The notes beneath the pieces were generated by a model. The model saw nothing but the letters and a program-made list of their open reading frames with translations, made no database searches and was not told the DNA's origin. A program made the translations under genes and the position numbers. Below, in pieces: positions 46,736 through 60,072 of a stretch of 64,000 nucleotides of DNA (position 1 is its first letter; each line of letters opens with the position of its first letter). This DNA is from Thioalkalivibrio sp. ALJ12 (GTDB lineage: Bacteria > Pseudomonadota > Gammaproteobacteria > Ectothiorhodospirales > Ectothiorhodospiraceae), in NCBI RefSeq assembly GCF_000378305.1, contig NZ_KB899539.1:26650-90649 (forward strand). Direction: 5' to 3'.

Positions 46736-46945
46736 TCAGCGGCGGGCCCCGAACAACGTCAGGACCAGACCCACTGCGGCCATGATGCCGCCACCGATCA
46801 GGTACATGCGAGTGTCGTCTGTGTAGCGTCCGGTGAAGGTCTCGTGCAGCTCTTCACCCAGGCTTTCGGTCGCGTTGTAGCCCATCACCAGCAGGATGAC
46901 GCCACCCACCAGCAGGGCGATTCCGAGAATACGGCTCCAGTGCAT
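46736..46945 (-). CDS. DUF3185 small membrane protein
   Basis: A 69-residue protein with two transmembrane helices: RILGIALLVGGVILLVMGYNATESLGEELHETFTGRYTDDT and YLIGGGIMAAVGLVLTLFG. The GYNATES motif and loop fit DUF3185. ATG 46945 has AAAGGA upstream on the minus strand. The frame remains open a long way upstream through the REP array but without coding character. Its stop overlaps the probable CTG start of the CysZ-like gene. Confidence 0.85.
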   Translation of the reverse strand: MHWSRILGIALLVGGVILLVMGYNATESLGEELHETFTGRYTDDTRMYLIGGGIMAAVGLVLTLFGARR

Positions 46946-47042
46946 GTCTACGTCCTTTCTTGTTGTGGTTCTTTGCCTGAATGTAGCACCGATCACCGGC
47001 GCTGGCGGTGACGTATCCAGAGAAACGCGAGTCTTCCCGGTT

Positions 47043-47331
47043 GCGTAGGAGGCCAGCCCTCTGGCCGATGGGGCGTGTCTGGAGTCGTATCGCGCAGGGG
47101 GCTGCGCTCCTATAGGGGGTGTCTTGCGTAGGAGGCCAGCCCTCTGGCCGATGGGGCGTGTCCGGCGTCGCATCGCGGAGGGGGCTGCGCTCCTACAGGG
47201 GTGTGTCTTGCGTAGGAGGCCAGCCCTCTGGCCGATGGGGCGTGTCCGGCGTCGCATCGCGCAGGGGGCTGCGCTCCTACAGGGGTGTGTCTTGCGTAGG
47301 AGGTCAGCCCTCTGGCCGATCGCCGTTGGCT
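47043..47331. repeat. 84-bp tandem REP array (3.5 units)
   Basis: Units start with GTAGGAGGCCAGCCC at about 47045, 47128, 47212 and 47296, a period of 83-84 bp. Each full unit holds two REP hairpins facing each other: GTAGGAGGCCAGCCCTCTGG followed by CCGAT, and the inverse of GTAGGAGCGCAGCCCCCTGC followed by GCGAT, joined by a spacer. Stems GGCCAG/CTGGCC and GCGCAG/CTGCGC are kept. The truncated last unit abuts the stop codon of the FGGY kinase at 47332. The rest of the gap (46946-47042) holds nothing recognisable. Confidence 0.88.
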
Positions 47332-48630
47332 TCAGCGAGAAGGCGAGAAGGCCTCCAGCCCCATGCCGATGCGCGCCAGCCGTGCGGCGCCGTGTGCGGC
47401 GTCGTCGTTGTACGCGCCCGTCACCGGGATCTCCAGGATGCGCTCGCGGATGCGCGTCCACGTGGGGTTCGCGGCACCGCCACCGAGCGTGATCACGCGC
47501 TCCACGCGCGGTGCCCCAAGCTCCGTCAGGCGCCGGTAGCCATCACGCTCGATGCGCGCGATGCCTTCGAACAGTCCCTGGAGAAAGCGCGCGTCTTCAT
47601 CCGGGCGCGGCGTCAGGCGTGGCTCCAGTTCCGGATCACTGATCGGAAAGCGCTCGCCCCGCCGGGGCAGGGGCAGGTAATCGAGACCCGTGTCCGTATC
47701 CGGGTCCATCTGTTCGCTCAGCTGTTTGAGCGTGGCGTCGTCGAAATGTTGGCGCAGGACCGCGCCGCCGCTGTTGGAGGCGCCGCCGACCAGCCACTGG
47801 CCGAACAGGTGATGGCTGTAGATTCCCAGCTCGGGCGCAAACACGGGCTCCGACGAGAGCTGCTTGATCACCATGGTCGAACCCAGGCTGGTGACCCCGG
47901 TGCGGTCGTCTTCAACCCCGGAGGCGAGAAAGCCGGCGATACTGTCGGTGGTCCCGGCGATCACCCGCGAGGCCGGGTTCAGCCCCAGGTGCTGCGCCAT
48001 CTCCGGCGCAATCGGCCCTAGGTTTGTGCCCGCCGGCACGACCTCGGGCAGCAGGTTGGCATCGGTGGTCAGAATGTCCTCCAGCCAGTCCGGCCAGCCC
48101 TGCCAGAGGGCGTCGTAGCCAAGCTTCAGCGCATTGTTCTCGTCCATCACGTCAAAGCGCCCGCGCAGGCGCCCGGCAATCCAGTCGGCCTGATGCAACG
48201 CGCGACGCACCCCGGAGAGACTCTCGTGGCGGCGCACCCACAGCAGCTTCGCCGCCGAGGAGCTGGGGCTGTGTACGGCCGATCCACTGGGCGCGACCCC
48301 GGCGAGAATCGCGGTCATGTCGGTGGCGCGGGCGTCGTTGTACATCATCGCCGGGCGCACTGGCCGACCATCGGCATCCAGGAACAACAGCGTGGCGGAG
48401 GTGCCGTCCACCGCGATCGCGACGGGTTCGCCCTTCAGGTGCTCGGCGGCCTCGCGCAGCAGTTCCCGCACGAGGGTCCACCACTGCGCGGGGTCCTGCT
48501 CCGCGATGCCGTCTCCGTCCGTCTCCGACTCCGGAAGCTCGCGCTCGGCCGAGTACACCCGAGCGCCGTCCGGATCCACCAGCGCCAGGCGGATGCCGGA
48601 GGTCCCCAGGTCGAGGCCGATCGCGTGCAT
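47332..48630 (-). CDS. FGGY-family carbohydrate kinase (XylB-like, possibly D-ribulokinase)
   Basis: A 432-residue sugar kinase. The phosphate-1 motif IGLDLGTSGIRLALVD, AIAVDGTSATLLFLD, the FGGY N-domain MMYNDARA, the C-domain VIAGTTDSIAGFLASG and adenosine loop ITLGGGAANPTWTRI are present. It is shorter than XylB (about 480) and resembles the small D-ribulose kinases of cyanobacteria and plants, so D-ribulose is my best substrate guess. Gene context (REP array upstream, queF downstream) gives no help. Confidence 0.87.
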   Translation of the reverse strand: MHAIGLDLGTSGIRLALVDPDGARVYSAERELPESETDGDGIAEQDPAQWWTLVRELLREAAEHLKGEPVAIAVDGTSATLLFLDADGRPVRPAMMYNDARATDMTAILAGVAPSGSAVHSPSSSAAKLLWVRRHESLSGVRRALHQADWIAGRLRGRFDVMDENNALKLGYDALWQGWPDWLEDILTTDANLLPEVVPAGTNLGPIAPEMAQHLGLNPASRVIAGTTDSIAGFLASGVEDDRTGVTSLGSTMVIKQLSSEPVFAPELGIYSHHLFGQWLVGGASNSGGAVLRQHFDDATLKQLSEQMDPDTDTGLDYLPLPRRGERFPISDPELEPRLTPRPDEDARFLQGLFEGIARIERDGYRRLTELGAPRVERVITLGGGAANPTWTRIRERILEIPVTGAYNDDAAHGAARLARIGMGLEAFSPSR

Positions 48631-48639
48631 GGGGACCGG

Positions 48640-49062
48640 CTACAGGCCCGAATGCAGTGGGCTGCGACCCGGCGGCGGGAGCGTGACCCGCTCCGGCGGG
48701 GCCCAGCCGGGCTGGCGGTGCTCGGCCACCACCGAGGTATAGATGCCGCCACGTACGTTGAAATACGAAGTCAGGCGCATGAAGCGCGGCTCGGTCGCCG
48801 CGACCAGGTCCGCCAGGATCTGGTTGGTCACCGCCTCGTGGAAGGCGCCTTCGTCACGGAACGACCACATGTAGTTCTTCAGCGACTTCAGTTCCACGCA
48901 CTGGTGGTCGGCCACGTACTCCAGGTGCAGCTCCGCGAAGTCGGGCTGACCGGTGGCCGGGCACAGGCAGGTGAACTCCGGGATGCGGATATAGATCGCG
49001 AAGTCGTTCTCCGGCGCCGGGTTGTCGAAGGTCTCCAGGGTCTTGCTCGGCTGGCTGGGCAT
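48640..49062 (-). CDS. queF: NADPH-dependent preQ0 reductase QueF (short type I)
   Basis: A 140-residue 7-cyano-7-deazaguanine reductase in queuosine synthesis. The catalytic Cys region [23 protein letters not shown], the ESKSLK-like [20 protein letters not shown] motif and [19 protein letters not shown] define the short unimodular form. Start ATG 49062 ([12 protein letters not shown]) fits homologues; ATG 49086 would add eight residues. Confidence 0.95.
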   Translation of the reverse strand: MPSQPSKTLETFDNPAPENDFAIYIRIPEFTCLCPATGQPDFAELHLEYVADHQCVELKSLKNYMWSFRDEGAFHEAVTNQILADLVAATEPRFMRLTSYFNVRGGIYTSVVAEHRQPGWAPPERVTLPPPGRSPLHSGL

Positions 49063-49090
49063 GTCGGTTTCTCGTTGCGGGTCCATTCAT

Positions 49091-49113
49091 GTGGGAGCGT
49101 GCTTGCACGCGAA
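49091..49113 (+). repeat. REP hairpin, GTGGGAG family, copy 3
   Basis: GTGGGAG head, stem GCGTGC-TT-GCACGC, GCGAA tail, in the 114-bp divergent gap between queF and smc. Confidence 0.75.
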
Positions 49114-49176
49114 CGTTACCGGCACAAGCGTGTACCATTCTACCCCCGAGTGTCCTGACCGCGGATTACGCCGAAC

Positions 49177-52100
49177 GTGCGACTCGCCCGAATCAAGCTG
49201 GCCGGTTTCAAGTCCTTCGTCGACCCGACGACGCTGGTGCTGCCCGGAAACCGGGTGGGCATCGTCGGGCCGAACGGCTGTGGCAAGTCGAACACCATCG
49301 ACGCCGTGCGCTGGGTGATGGGCGAGTCCTCGGCCAAGCACCTGCGCGGCGACTCTAGCGAGGACGTGATCTTCAACGGCTCCTCCAGCCGCAAGCCGGT
49401 CGGGCAGGCCTCGATCGAGCTGATCTTCGACAACTCCGACGGTCGCCTGGGCGGCGAGTACAGCGCCTACGGCGAGATCGCCGTGCGCCGCGCGCTGACG
49501 CGCGATGGCCAGTCCAAGTACTTCCTCAACGGCCAGCGCGCGCGCAAGCGCGACGTGGTGGACCTGTTCCTGGGCACTGGCCTCGGCCCGCGCAGCTACG
49601 CGATCATCGAGCAGGGCATGATCGCGCGCCTGATCGATGCCCGCCCCGAGGAGCTGCGCGTCTATCTCGAGGAGGCCGCCGGCATCTCCAAGTACAAGGA
49701 GCGCCGGCGCGAGACCGAGAACCGCGTGCGCCACACCCGCGAGAACCTGGAGCGCCTGGACGACGTGCGCGACGAGGTCGCCAAACAGGCCGAACGCCTC
49801 AATCGCCAGGCCGCCACCGCCGAGAAGTATCAGACCCTCGCCGCCGAGCGGCGCCAGAAACGCGCCGAGGCGATCCTGCTGCGTCTGCGTGCGCAGGAAC
49901 AGGAACTGGAAGGGAGCCGACAGCGCCTGCAGGCGGCCGAGACCGAACTGGCGGGCACCCAGGCGGAGGCGCAAAAGGTGCGCACCGAGACCGAACAGCA
50001 GCGCCAGACGCGCGTGGACCTGGAGGCGGCCACTACCGAGGCGCAGTCCGCCTACTACGACCGCGCCGCCGAGGTCTCGCGCCTGGAGCAGTCGATCCGC
50101 CATGCGGAGGACGAACTGGCCCGCGAGCGCGCGGAACTGCGGCAGCTGGAACAGCGCCTGCAGACGGCCGGCGAGGCGTTCGCGGCGCTGGAACAGCGCA
50201 TTGCCCAGGCCGAACGCGAACGCGACCAGCGCCAGCAGGAGGCGGAGGCCGCCGAGGCCGAGCGCGAACGCCTGGAGGCCGCAGCGGAGCAGGCCGAAAC
50301 CGAGTTTCAGGCCGCTCGCGAGGCCCAGTCCGAGTGGGAACGCGCCCTGGCCGAGCCGCGCCAGAATGCGCAGCTCGCGCGTTCGCGCATGGATCACGCC
50401 GAGCACCAGCTCGCGCGGCTGGAGCAGCGCCGCGAACGCCTCGACGCCGAGCGCGCGGCCCTGCCACAGACCCACCCGGGCGAGGAGGCCGAACGGCTGC
50501 AGGGCGAACGCGATGCCCTGGCCGAGCGCCTGGAGCAGCTGCGCCAGCAGCGCGAGCAGCAGCAGGAACAACTGAACCAGCTCACCGAGGCCCGCCGCGA
50601 GGCCCGCGACGCCCTGCACCAGGCCGAGCGCGAGGCGCGCGAGGTCGCGGGGCGTCTGGCGGGGCTGGAACACTTCGCCGGCGAGGACGACCCGGCGCAG
50701 ACACGCGAGCGCCGCGAGGCTTGGGCACGCGAACAGGGGCTGGACCTCTCGCGGCCCCTGGTGCAGCAGCTGGAGGTCGACGACGGCTGGGATACGGCCG
50801 TGGAGCTGGTGCTGGGGGCCTGGCTGGAGGCCGCCGTGCTGGACGCGCCCGAGGCCACGCAGGACTGGCCGGATGCCGCGCTGCGCCTGGTGAGTACGCA
50901 GGCGGATGCCGCCGCGGCGACCTCGGACGACTCGCTCGCCGGCCGCGTGCGCGGCTCCGCGGCGGTGACGCAGTGGCTGTCACGCATCCACTGCGCGCAG
51001 GATCTCGGCGAGGCCCGGGGCCGCGTTGCGAACCTCGCACCGGACGAGAGCGTGATCACGCCCGATGGCACCTGGATGGGGCCGGGGTGGGTCGCGCATC
51101 GCACGCTGGAAGGTGGGGCCTCCGGCGCGGTCGCGCGGGTGCGCCTGGCGCGCGAGCTGCGCGAGCAGGAAGAGCAGCTGCAGGGGCAGGTCGAGCAGCA
51201 CCAGGCGACCCTGGCGGAACGGGGCGAGGCCATCGATGCCGCGCAGGCCGAGCGCGACCGGCTGGATGCCCAGCTGCGCGAACAGCAGGGCGAGATCGAC
51301 GAACGCGACCGGCGCATCCAGCGCCTGCGCGATCAGGCCCGGCAGCTGGAACAGCAGCAGGCGCGGATCGACCGCGAGGCGGGCGAACTGGAAGAAGAAA
51401 CGGCTCGCGCCCGGGAGCAGTTCGAGACCGCGCAGCAGGAACGCAACCAGGCCCTCGCCACGCTGGAAACACTGGAGGCCGACCGCGGCACACTGGAGAG
51501 TCGACTGGAGGCCGCGCGCGACGCCCATAGTCAGGCCCGCGATGCGGTCCGCGAGGCGCGCGATGTTGCCGGGCGTTCACGCATGGCGGAGCAGGAGGCG
51601 CGCCACCGGCTGGAGCGCGAGCAAAGCGAACGCGAGCGCCTGGAACGCCAGCGCGCGGAGGATCGCGAGCGCCTGGAAAAGCTGCAGCAGGGCCTGGCCG
51701 GGCGCGAGGGGCCGCTGGAGCAGTGGCGTGGGGATCTGCAGGCCGCCGCGGAGCAGCGCCAGCAGGCGGAAGAACGCCTGACCCGGGCGCGCGCGGATCT
51801 CGAGGCCTGCGATGCGCGGCTGCGGGAACTGGCCACGCAGGCCAGCGAACTGGACAGCCGGGTCGAGGCGCAGCGTTCCACCTGCGAGGAGCTGCGCCTG
51901 GATCAGCGCGAGCGCTCGGTGCAGATCGAACAGCTGAAGAGCCAGTTCCAGGAGTCGGGATTCGAGGCCGGCCCGCTGGTGGAGGGGCTCGCGGGGGATG
52001 CGACGGTACCGGCCTGGGAGCAGGCAATCGCGGAGCTCGACCGCAAGATCGAGCGCCTGGGTCCGATCAACCTGGCGGCGATCGACGAGGCGCGCAGCCT

Positions 52101-52671
52101 GGAGGAGCGTTCACGCTACCTCGAGGAGCAACATGCCGATCTGATCGAGGCGCTGGAGACGCTGGAGGCGGCGATGCACCGCATCGACCGCGAGACGCGT
52201 CAGCTGTTCAAGCAGACCTTCGACCAGGTGAACGCCGGGCTGGGGCAGAAGTTCCAGCGCCTGTTTGGCGGCGGCGAGGCGCGCCTGGAGATGACCGGTG
52301 ACGACCTGCTGGATACCGGCGTGAACATCATGGCCCGCCCGCCGGGCAAGCGCCTGTCCACCATCCATCTAATGTCCGGAGGCGAGAAGGCGCTCACAGC
52401 ATCGGCGCTGGTGTTCGCTATCTTTGAGTTGAATCCGGCACCCTTCTGCATGCTGGACGAGGTGGATGCGCCGCTCGACGAGGCCAACGTCGGGCGTTTC
52501 TGCGAGCTGCTGGAGGACATGTCCGAGCAGATCCAGTTTATTTTTATCACCCATAACAAGGCCACGATGGCGATGGCGGAACAGCTGATCGGCGTTACCA
52601 TGCACGAACCGGGCGTCTCGCGCCTGGTGAGCGTGGATATCGACGAGGCCGTCGAACTGGCCGAGGCCTGA
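49177..52671 (+). CDS. smc: Chromosome segregation protein SMC
   Basis: A 1164-residue condensin ATPase. N-terminal Walker A VGPNGCGKSNTIDAVRWVMGE, a long Glu/Gln/Arg-rich coiled coil (about 170-480), a hinge (about 500-640), a second coiled coil (about 650-990) and a C-terminal ABC signature LMSGGEKALTASALVFAIF with Walker B PFCMLDEVDAPLDEANV. The GTG start gives the canonical MRLARIKLAGFKSFVDPT. Presence of SMC rather than MukB is normal for Chromatiales. zipA and ligA follow, a conserved order. Confidence 0.97.
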   Translation: MRLARIKLAGFKSFVDPTTLVLPGNRVGIVGPNGCGKSNTIDAVRWVMGESSAKHLRGDSSEDVIFNGSSSRKPVGQASIELIFDNSDGRLGGEYSAYGEIAVRRALTRDGQSKYFLNGQRARKRDVVDLFLGTGLGPRSYAIIEQGMIARLIDARPEELRVYLEEAAGISKYKERRRETENRVRHTRENLERLDDVRDEVAKQAERLNRQAATAEKYQTLAAERRQKRAEAILLRLRAQEQELEGSRQRLQAAETELAGTQAEAQKVRTETEQQRQTRVDLEAATTEAQSAYYDRAAEVSRLEQSIRHAEDELARERAELRQLEQRLQTAGEAFAALEQRIAQAERERDQRQQEAEAAEAERERLEAAAEQAETEFQAAREAQSEWERALAEPRQNAQLARSRMDHAEHQLARLEQRRERLDAERAALPQTHPGEEAERLQGERDALAERLEQLRQQREQQQEQLNQLTEARREARDALHQAEREAREVAGRLAGLEHFAGEDDPAQTRERREAWAREQGLDLSRPLVQQLEVDDGWDTAVELVLGAWLEAAVLDAPEATQDWPDAALRLVSTQADAAAATSDDSLAGRVRGSAAVTQWLSRIHCAQDLGEARGRVANLAPDESVITPDGTWMGPGWVAHRTLEGGASGAVARVRLARELREQEEQLQGQVEQHQATLAERGEAIDAAQAERDRLDAQLREQQGEIDERDRRIQRLRDQARQLEQQQARIDREAGELEEETARAREQFETAQQERNQALATLETLEADRGTLESRLEAARDAHSQARDAVREARDVAGRSRMAEQEARHRLEREQSERERLERQRAEDRERLEKLQQGLAGREGPLEQWRGDLQAAAEQRQQAEERLTRARADLEACDARLRELATQASELDSRVEAQRSTCEELRLDQRERSVQIEQLKSQFQESGFEAGPLVEGLAGDATVPAWEQAIAELDRKIERLGPINLAAIDEARSLEERSRYLEEQHADLIEALETLEAAMHRIDRETRQLFKQTFDQVNAGLGQKFQRLFGGGEARLEMTGDDLLDTGVNIMARPPGKRLSTIHLMSGGEKALTASALVFAIFELNPAPFCMLDEVDAPLDEANVGRFCELLEDMSEQIQFIFITHNKATMAMAEQLIGVTMHEPGVSRLVSVDIDEAVELAEA

Positions 52672-52728
52672 TCCCTGCGATCCCACGGGTTGGGGCGCGG
52701 TCGTACAACCGGAAAGACGAGGTATTGA

Positions 52729-56172
<3,444 letters not shown>

Positions 56173-56319
56173 GTGGCGGCGTCATGGGGCGCTGGATGGA
56201 TGCATTTTCATCAGGGGTTGCTTATGCTCCGTCCGCCGCGATGGGGTGCGGCGGGCGCCAGGGACCGGCACTTGATGTAGTGTGGTCGGGCTGAGTTTTG
56301 TCTATAGGGCTTGAGGCTA

Positions 56320-56586
56320 GGGAAACACTGATTAATGTACACACTCGCGTTGGCACCCCAGGTTTTCCGAGACAAGGCGCGTCGCGTAGCGGGTAGTGGT
56401 TCTACCCGTAAGCGGTGCAACGCAGGATCGGGGAACCTGGGGTGCCAACCCCAAGGGGCTCGGCCGCTTTTGCGCGGGAACGGCGTTGCGGTTCCTTTGT
56501 GCAGAATGGCTGCACGGCAGTCACCGCGCCTTGTTCTCACGCAAAAGCGACTCGAGCGCGAGCGTGTACATTAATCAGTGTTTCCC
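56320..56586 (+). mobile_element. MITE-like inverted-repeat element, copy 3
   Basis: A 267-bp element with ends GGGAAACACTGATTAATG / CATTAATCAGTGTTTCCC. If the element proper is GGAAAC...GTTTCC, both sides carry CTAG (56317-56320 and 56586-56589), an exact 4-bp target duplication as reported for IS5-group transposition. Its right end is 27 bp upstream of the next gene's ATG. No transposase is encoded. Confidence 0.88.
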
Positions 56587-56613
56587 TAGCATGCCGGACG
56601 GGCACATCACACC

Positions 56614-58530
56614 ATGCTGAACCGTGGGCTGGAACGTCTGCTGAGGCTGCCGCGCGGCAAGAAGCGTTGGCTGATGATCGCGGCCGACGCAGTCATGCTG
56701 CCGCTCGCGTTGTGGTCGGGTTTCATGATCCGGCTGGCCGAGCCATTCCCTCCGATCTTGCAGCAAGCCTGGTGGCTGTTCCCCTTGATCGTGATTGTGG
56801 GGATCCCGCTGTTTGCCCGTCTGGGCCTGTACCGTGCTGTCGTGCGTTTTATGGGGTCGCGCGCCATCTGGGCGGTAGGGTCCGGGGTCGTGGTGCTGGC
56901 GATGGTCATATGGGCCGCGGTGGCCATCGGTCAACTGGACGGTTTCCCGCGCTCGGTACCGATTAACTTCGCCATCGTGGCCTTTCTCTATGTCGGTGGC
57001 AGTCGTTTTCTGGTTCGAGCCTGGTATCGCTCCGTAGCGGATGTCGCGCGGGGGGCCGAGCCCGTGGTGGTGTATGGCGCCGGCGAGGCGGGGGTGCAGC
57101 TTCTGTCGGCTCTGAAGGCCGGGGGTCGCTTCCGCATTGTGGCGTTCGTGGACGAGGATCGAGCGCTCCAGGGAAGTTCGATCGACGGGGTGCCGGTTTA
57201 CTCTCCGGAGCGCCTCTCCGGACTGGTGGACCGATTCCGGGTGGGCCGCTTGTTGCTCGCGCTCCCCTCAGCCAGCCGTAACGAACGCCGGCGCATCCTC
57301 GAAAGCCTGGAGCACTTGCCCCTCTACGTACAGTCGGTGCCGTCGATGGAGGCGGTCGTCTCCGGGCATGCGAGCCTCGAGCAACTGGAAGACATCGATA
57401 TGGCGGATCTGCTCGGACGCGATCCAGTTCCGCCCCAGCCCGACCTGTTGCAGCGAAGCATTCGCGGCAGTGTGGTCATGGTTACGGGGGCAGGGGGGTC
57501 GATCGGGTCTGAGCTGTGTCGGCGCATCGTTCTGGAGGAGCCCGCGGCGCTCGTGCTCTATGAACGCAACGAGTTCGCGCTCTACAACATCGAACGCGAG
57601 TTGCAGGAGCGATCGGTGCCGTCTGGTCGGACGCCGGCGATTCACGCCGTCCTCGGGTCCGTGGCCAATCCGCGCCGGGTTTCCGCCATATTGAGCGAGT
57701 ACGGGGTACAGACCCTCTATCACGCCGCCGCCTACAAGCATGTTCCGATCGTGGAGGCCAACCTGATCGAGGGGGTGCGCAACAACGTATTCGGCACGGC
57801 CATCCTCGCAGATGCCGCTATCGACGCCGGGGTCGAGCGCTTCATCCTGATCTCCACCGACAAGGCCGTCAGGCCTACAAATGTAATGGGCGCGACCAAG
57901 CGCATGGCCGAGATGGTCCTGCAGGACCGCGCCCGGGAAAAGCGCGGGACCATCTTCAGCATGGTGCGCTTTGGCAACGTCCTGGGCTCCTCGGGCTCGG
58001 TGGTGCCGCTGTTCCACCAGCAGATTCGCGATGGCGGGCCGGTCACCGTTACCCATCCCGAGATCACGCGTTATTTCATGTCCATCCCGGAGGCAGCCGA
58101 GCTCGTGATTCAGGCCGGCGCCATGGCGGAAGGGGGCGAGGTCTACGTGCTGGATATGGGCGAGCCGGTGCGCATTGTCGATCTGGCGCGCCGGATGATC
58201 CGGTTGCACGGGCGCCAGGTGAAGGAAGACGGCTATCCCGAAGACGGCATCGAGATCGTGTTTACGGGCTTGCGCCCCGGCGAGAAGCTTTACGAGGAGT
58301 TGCTGATTGGCGATGACGTGGAAGCCACGGTGCACCCGCGGATCATGCAAGCCCGGGAGGACTGCCTTGCTCCCGCCGATGTTCGCGCGGCACTCGTGCA
58401 GCTCGATCAAGCGGACCGCGAAATGGATGCCGAGCAAGCCGGTGAGACGTTGCGTCGCGTCGTGTATGAATACAGACCGGCGGAACATTCTTCGCGCACG
58501 CTTGAGCGCGCGGACTCGCTGCCGGGATGA
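56614..58530 (+). CDS. Membrane nucleotide-sugar 4,6-dehydratase (WbpM/PglF/CapD family)
   Basis: A 638-residue protein: four N-terminal transmembrane helices (about 18-130), a CoA-binding-like Rossmann segment (VVVYGAGEAGVQLLSALK) and a C-terminal SDR dehydratase domain with GAGGSIGSELCRRI, YHAAAYKHVPIVE, STDKAVRPTNVMGATKRMAE (Met replacing the usual catalytic Tyr, typical of this subfamily), RFGNVLGSSGSV and LRPGEKLYEEL. It likely makes UDP-4-keto-6-deoxy-GlcNAc for surface glycans. A MITE directly precedes it. Confidence 0.93.
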   Translation: MLNRGLERLLRLPRGKKRWLMIAADAVMLPLALWSGFMIRLAEPFPPILQQAWWLFPLIVIVGIPLFARLGLYRAVVRFMGSRAIWAVGSGVVVLAMVIWAAVAIGQLDGFPRSVPINFAIVAFLYVGGSRFLVRAWYRSVADVARGAEPVVVYGAGEAGVQLLSALKAGGRFRIVAFVDEDRALQGSSIDGVPVYSPERLSGLVDRFRVGRLLLALPSASRNERRRILESLEHLPLYVQSVPSMEAVVSGHASLEQLEDIDMADLLGRDPVPPQPDLLQRSIRGSVVMVTGAGGSIGSELCRRIVLEEPAALVLYERNEFALYNIERELQERSVPSGRTPAIHAVLGSVANPRRVSAILSEYGVQTLYHAAAYKHVPIVEANLIEGVRNNVFGTAILADAAIDAGVERFILISTDKAVRPTNVMGATKRMAEMVLQDRAREKRGTIFSMVRFGNVLGSSGSVVPLFHQQIRDGGPVTVTHPEITRYFMSIPEAAELVIQAGAMAEGGEVYVLDMGEPVRIVDLARRMIRLHGRQVKEDGYPEDGIEIVFTGLRPGEKLYEELLIGDDVEATVHPRIMQAREDCLAPADVRAALVQLDQADREMDAEQAGETLRRVVYEYRPAEHSSRTLERADSLPG

Positions 58531-58905
58531 GCGGTGGGCAATATGCCGTATGGGTGTCTGCAGCGGATTCGGGCACGGCTTCAAGAACGTGACTGACGCC
58601 AAGGTCGTTCAGTGCGGAACGCGTACCGTGCACGACACATCATCGCCAGGTCCCGGTATTCTGCGCGCGCTAACCCAGCGAGGCAGTTGCGGCGAACTCC
58701 GGCCGGCCGACGGGCTGTTGCTGCTGTAGGAGCGCAGCCCCTTGCGCGATGGGGTGCTGGACAGGCCCCATCGGCCAGAGGGCTGGCCCCTGCGGTTTCG
58801 GGGCCAGCAGGCGGATCCTCGCCGATACGGCACCGGACAGCCGCAACAGGTGCCTCGCCCCAACCAATGCGCACATTAACAAACGGGAACGACAAGGAAT
58901 TCGGG
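58531..58905. other. Gap between the dehydratase gene and ugd, containing a REP pair
   Basis: The only structure I see is a GTAGGAG-family REP pair at 58726-58795 (GTAGGAGCGCAGCCCCTTGC ... CATCGGCCAGAGGGCTGGCC). 58531-58725 has no recognisable gene or terminator. An AAGGA ribosome-binding site for ugd lies 8-12 nt before 58906. Confidence 0.6.
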
Positions 58906-60072
58906 ATGAAGATCGCAGTCGCCGGTACCGGCTATGTAGGGCTTTCCAATGCGGTGTTGCTGGCTCAGCACCACGAGGTGGTGGCGCTGGATGTGGTGCC
59001 CGAGAAGGTCGAACAGATTAACCGTAAGGAATCGCCGATCATCGACGCCGAGATCCAGGACTTCCTGCAGAACCGGTCGCTGAACCTGTCCGCCACGCTG
59101 GACAAGCAGCAGGCTTACGAGGGGGCAGACTTCATTATTGTCGCCACCCCCACGGACTACGACCCGCAAACCAACTACTTCAATACCAACACCGTCGAAT
59201 CCGTGATCCGGGACGTGCTGGCGATCAACCCGCACGCCACCATGGTGATCAAGTCGACCGTGCCGGTCGGCTACACGCGCGAGATCAAGGCGCAGATGGA
59301 GACCGACAACATCCTGTTTTCGCCGGAGTTCCTGCGCGAGGGCCGGGCGCTGTACGACAACCTGCACCCGTCGCGCATCATCGTCGGCGAGCAGTCCGAG
59401 CGGGCCGAGACCTTCGCCGGCCTCCTGGCGGAAGGCGCGGTTGACGAGGACATCCCGATTCTTTTCACCAACTCCGCCGAGGCCGAGGCGATCAAGCTGT
59501 TCGCCAACACCTACCTCGCGATGCGGGTGGCGTACTTCAACGAGCTGGATAGCTACGCCGAGACGCATGGCCTGGACACCCGCCAGATCATCGACGGCGT
59601 ATGCCTGGACCCGCGCATCGGCAGCCACTACAACAACCCGTCCTTCGGCTACGGCGGCTACTGCCTGCCGAAGGACACCAAACAGCTCTTGGCCAACTAC
59701 GACGAGATCCCCAACAACATCGTCAAAGCCATCGTGGATGCCAACCGCACGCGCAAGGACTTTGTGGCCGACGCGGTGATCCGCCGCAATCCGCAGGTGG
59801 TGGGCATTTACCGCCTGGTGATGAAAAGCGGCTCCGACAACTTCCGCGCCTCCGCCATTCAGGGCGTGATGAAGCGCATCAAGGCCAAGGGCATCGAGGT
59901 CGTCGTGTACGAGCCGGAACTGCCCGATGACGACTTCTACCGCTCCCGCGTCATCCGCGACCTGGAAGAGTTCAAGCGGATTAGCGACGTCATCGTCGCC
60001 AATCGCATCACCGACGACATTCGCGATCAGGCCGACAAAATCTATACCCGTGATCTTTTCGGCAGCGACTGA
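58906..60072 (+). CDS. ugd: UDP-glucose 6-dehydrogenase (E. coli Ugd type)
   Basis: A 388-residue enzyme, the same length as E. coli Ugd, oxidising UDP-glucose to UDP-glucuronate. [21 protein letters not shown] (NAD-binding), [34 protein letters not shown] and the catalytic-Cys motif [19 protein letters not shown] closely follow the E. coli subgroup. Start at ATG 58906 is fixed by this N-terminus. The neighbouring dehydratase suggests capsule or exopolysaccharide precursor supply. Confidence 0.95.
   Translation: MKIAVAGTGYVGLSNAVLLAQHHEVVALDVVPEKVEQINRKESPIIDAEIQDFLQNRSLNLSATLDKQQAYEGADFIIVATPTDYDPQTNYFNTNTVESVIRDVLAINPHATMVIKSTVPVGYTREIKAQMETDNILFSPEFLREGRALYDNLHPSRIIVGEQSERAETFAGLLAEGAVDEDIPILFTNSAEAEAIKLFANTYLAMRVAYFNELDSYAETHGLDTRQIIDGVCLDPRIGSHYNNPSFGYGGYCLPKDTKQLLANYDEIPNNIVKAIVDANRTRKDFVADAVIRRNPQVVGIYRLVMKSGSDNFRASAIQGVMKRIKAKGIEVVVYEPELPDDDFYRSRVIRDLEEFKRISDVIVANRITDDIRDQADKIYTRDLFGSD

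Noticed and set aside
47043..47331. Possible CRISPR array
   Set aside because: The 84-bp units repeat in full including the spacer parts; there are no unique spacers and no cas genes. It is a REP array.
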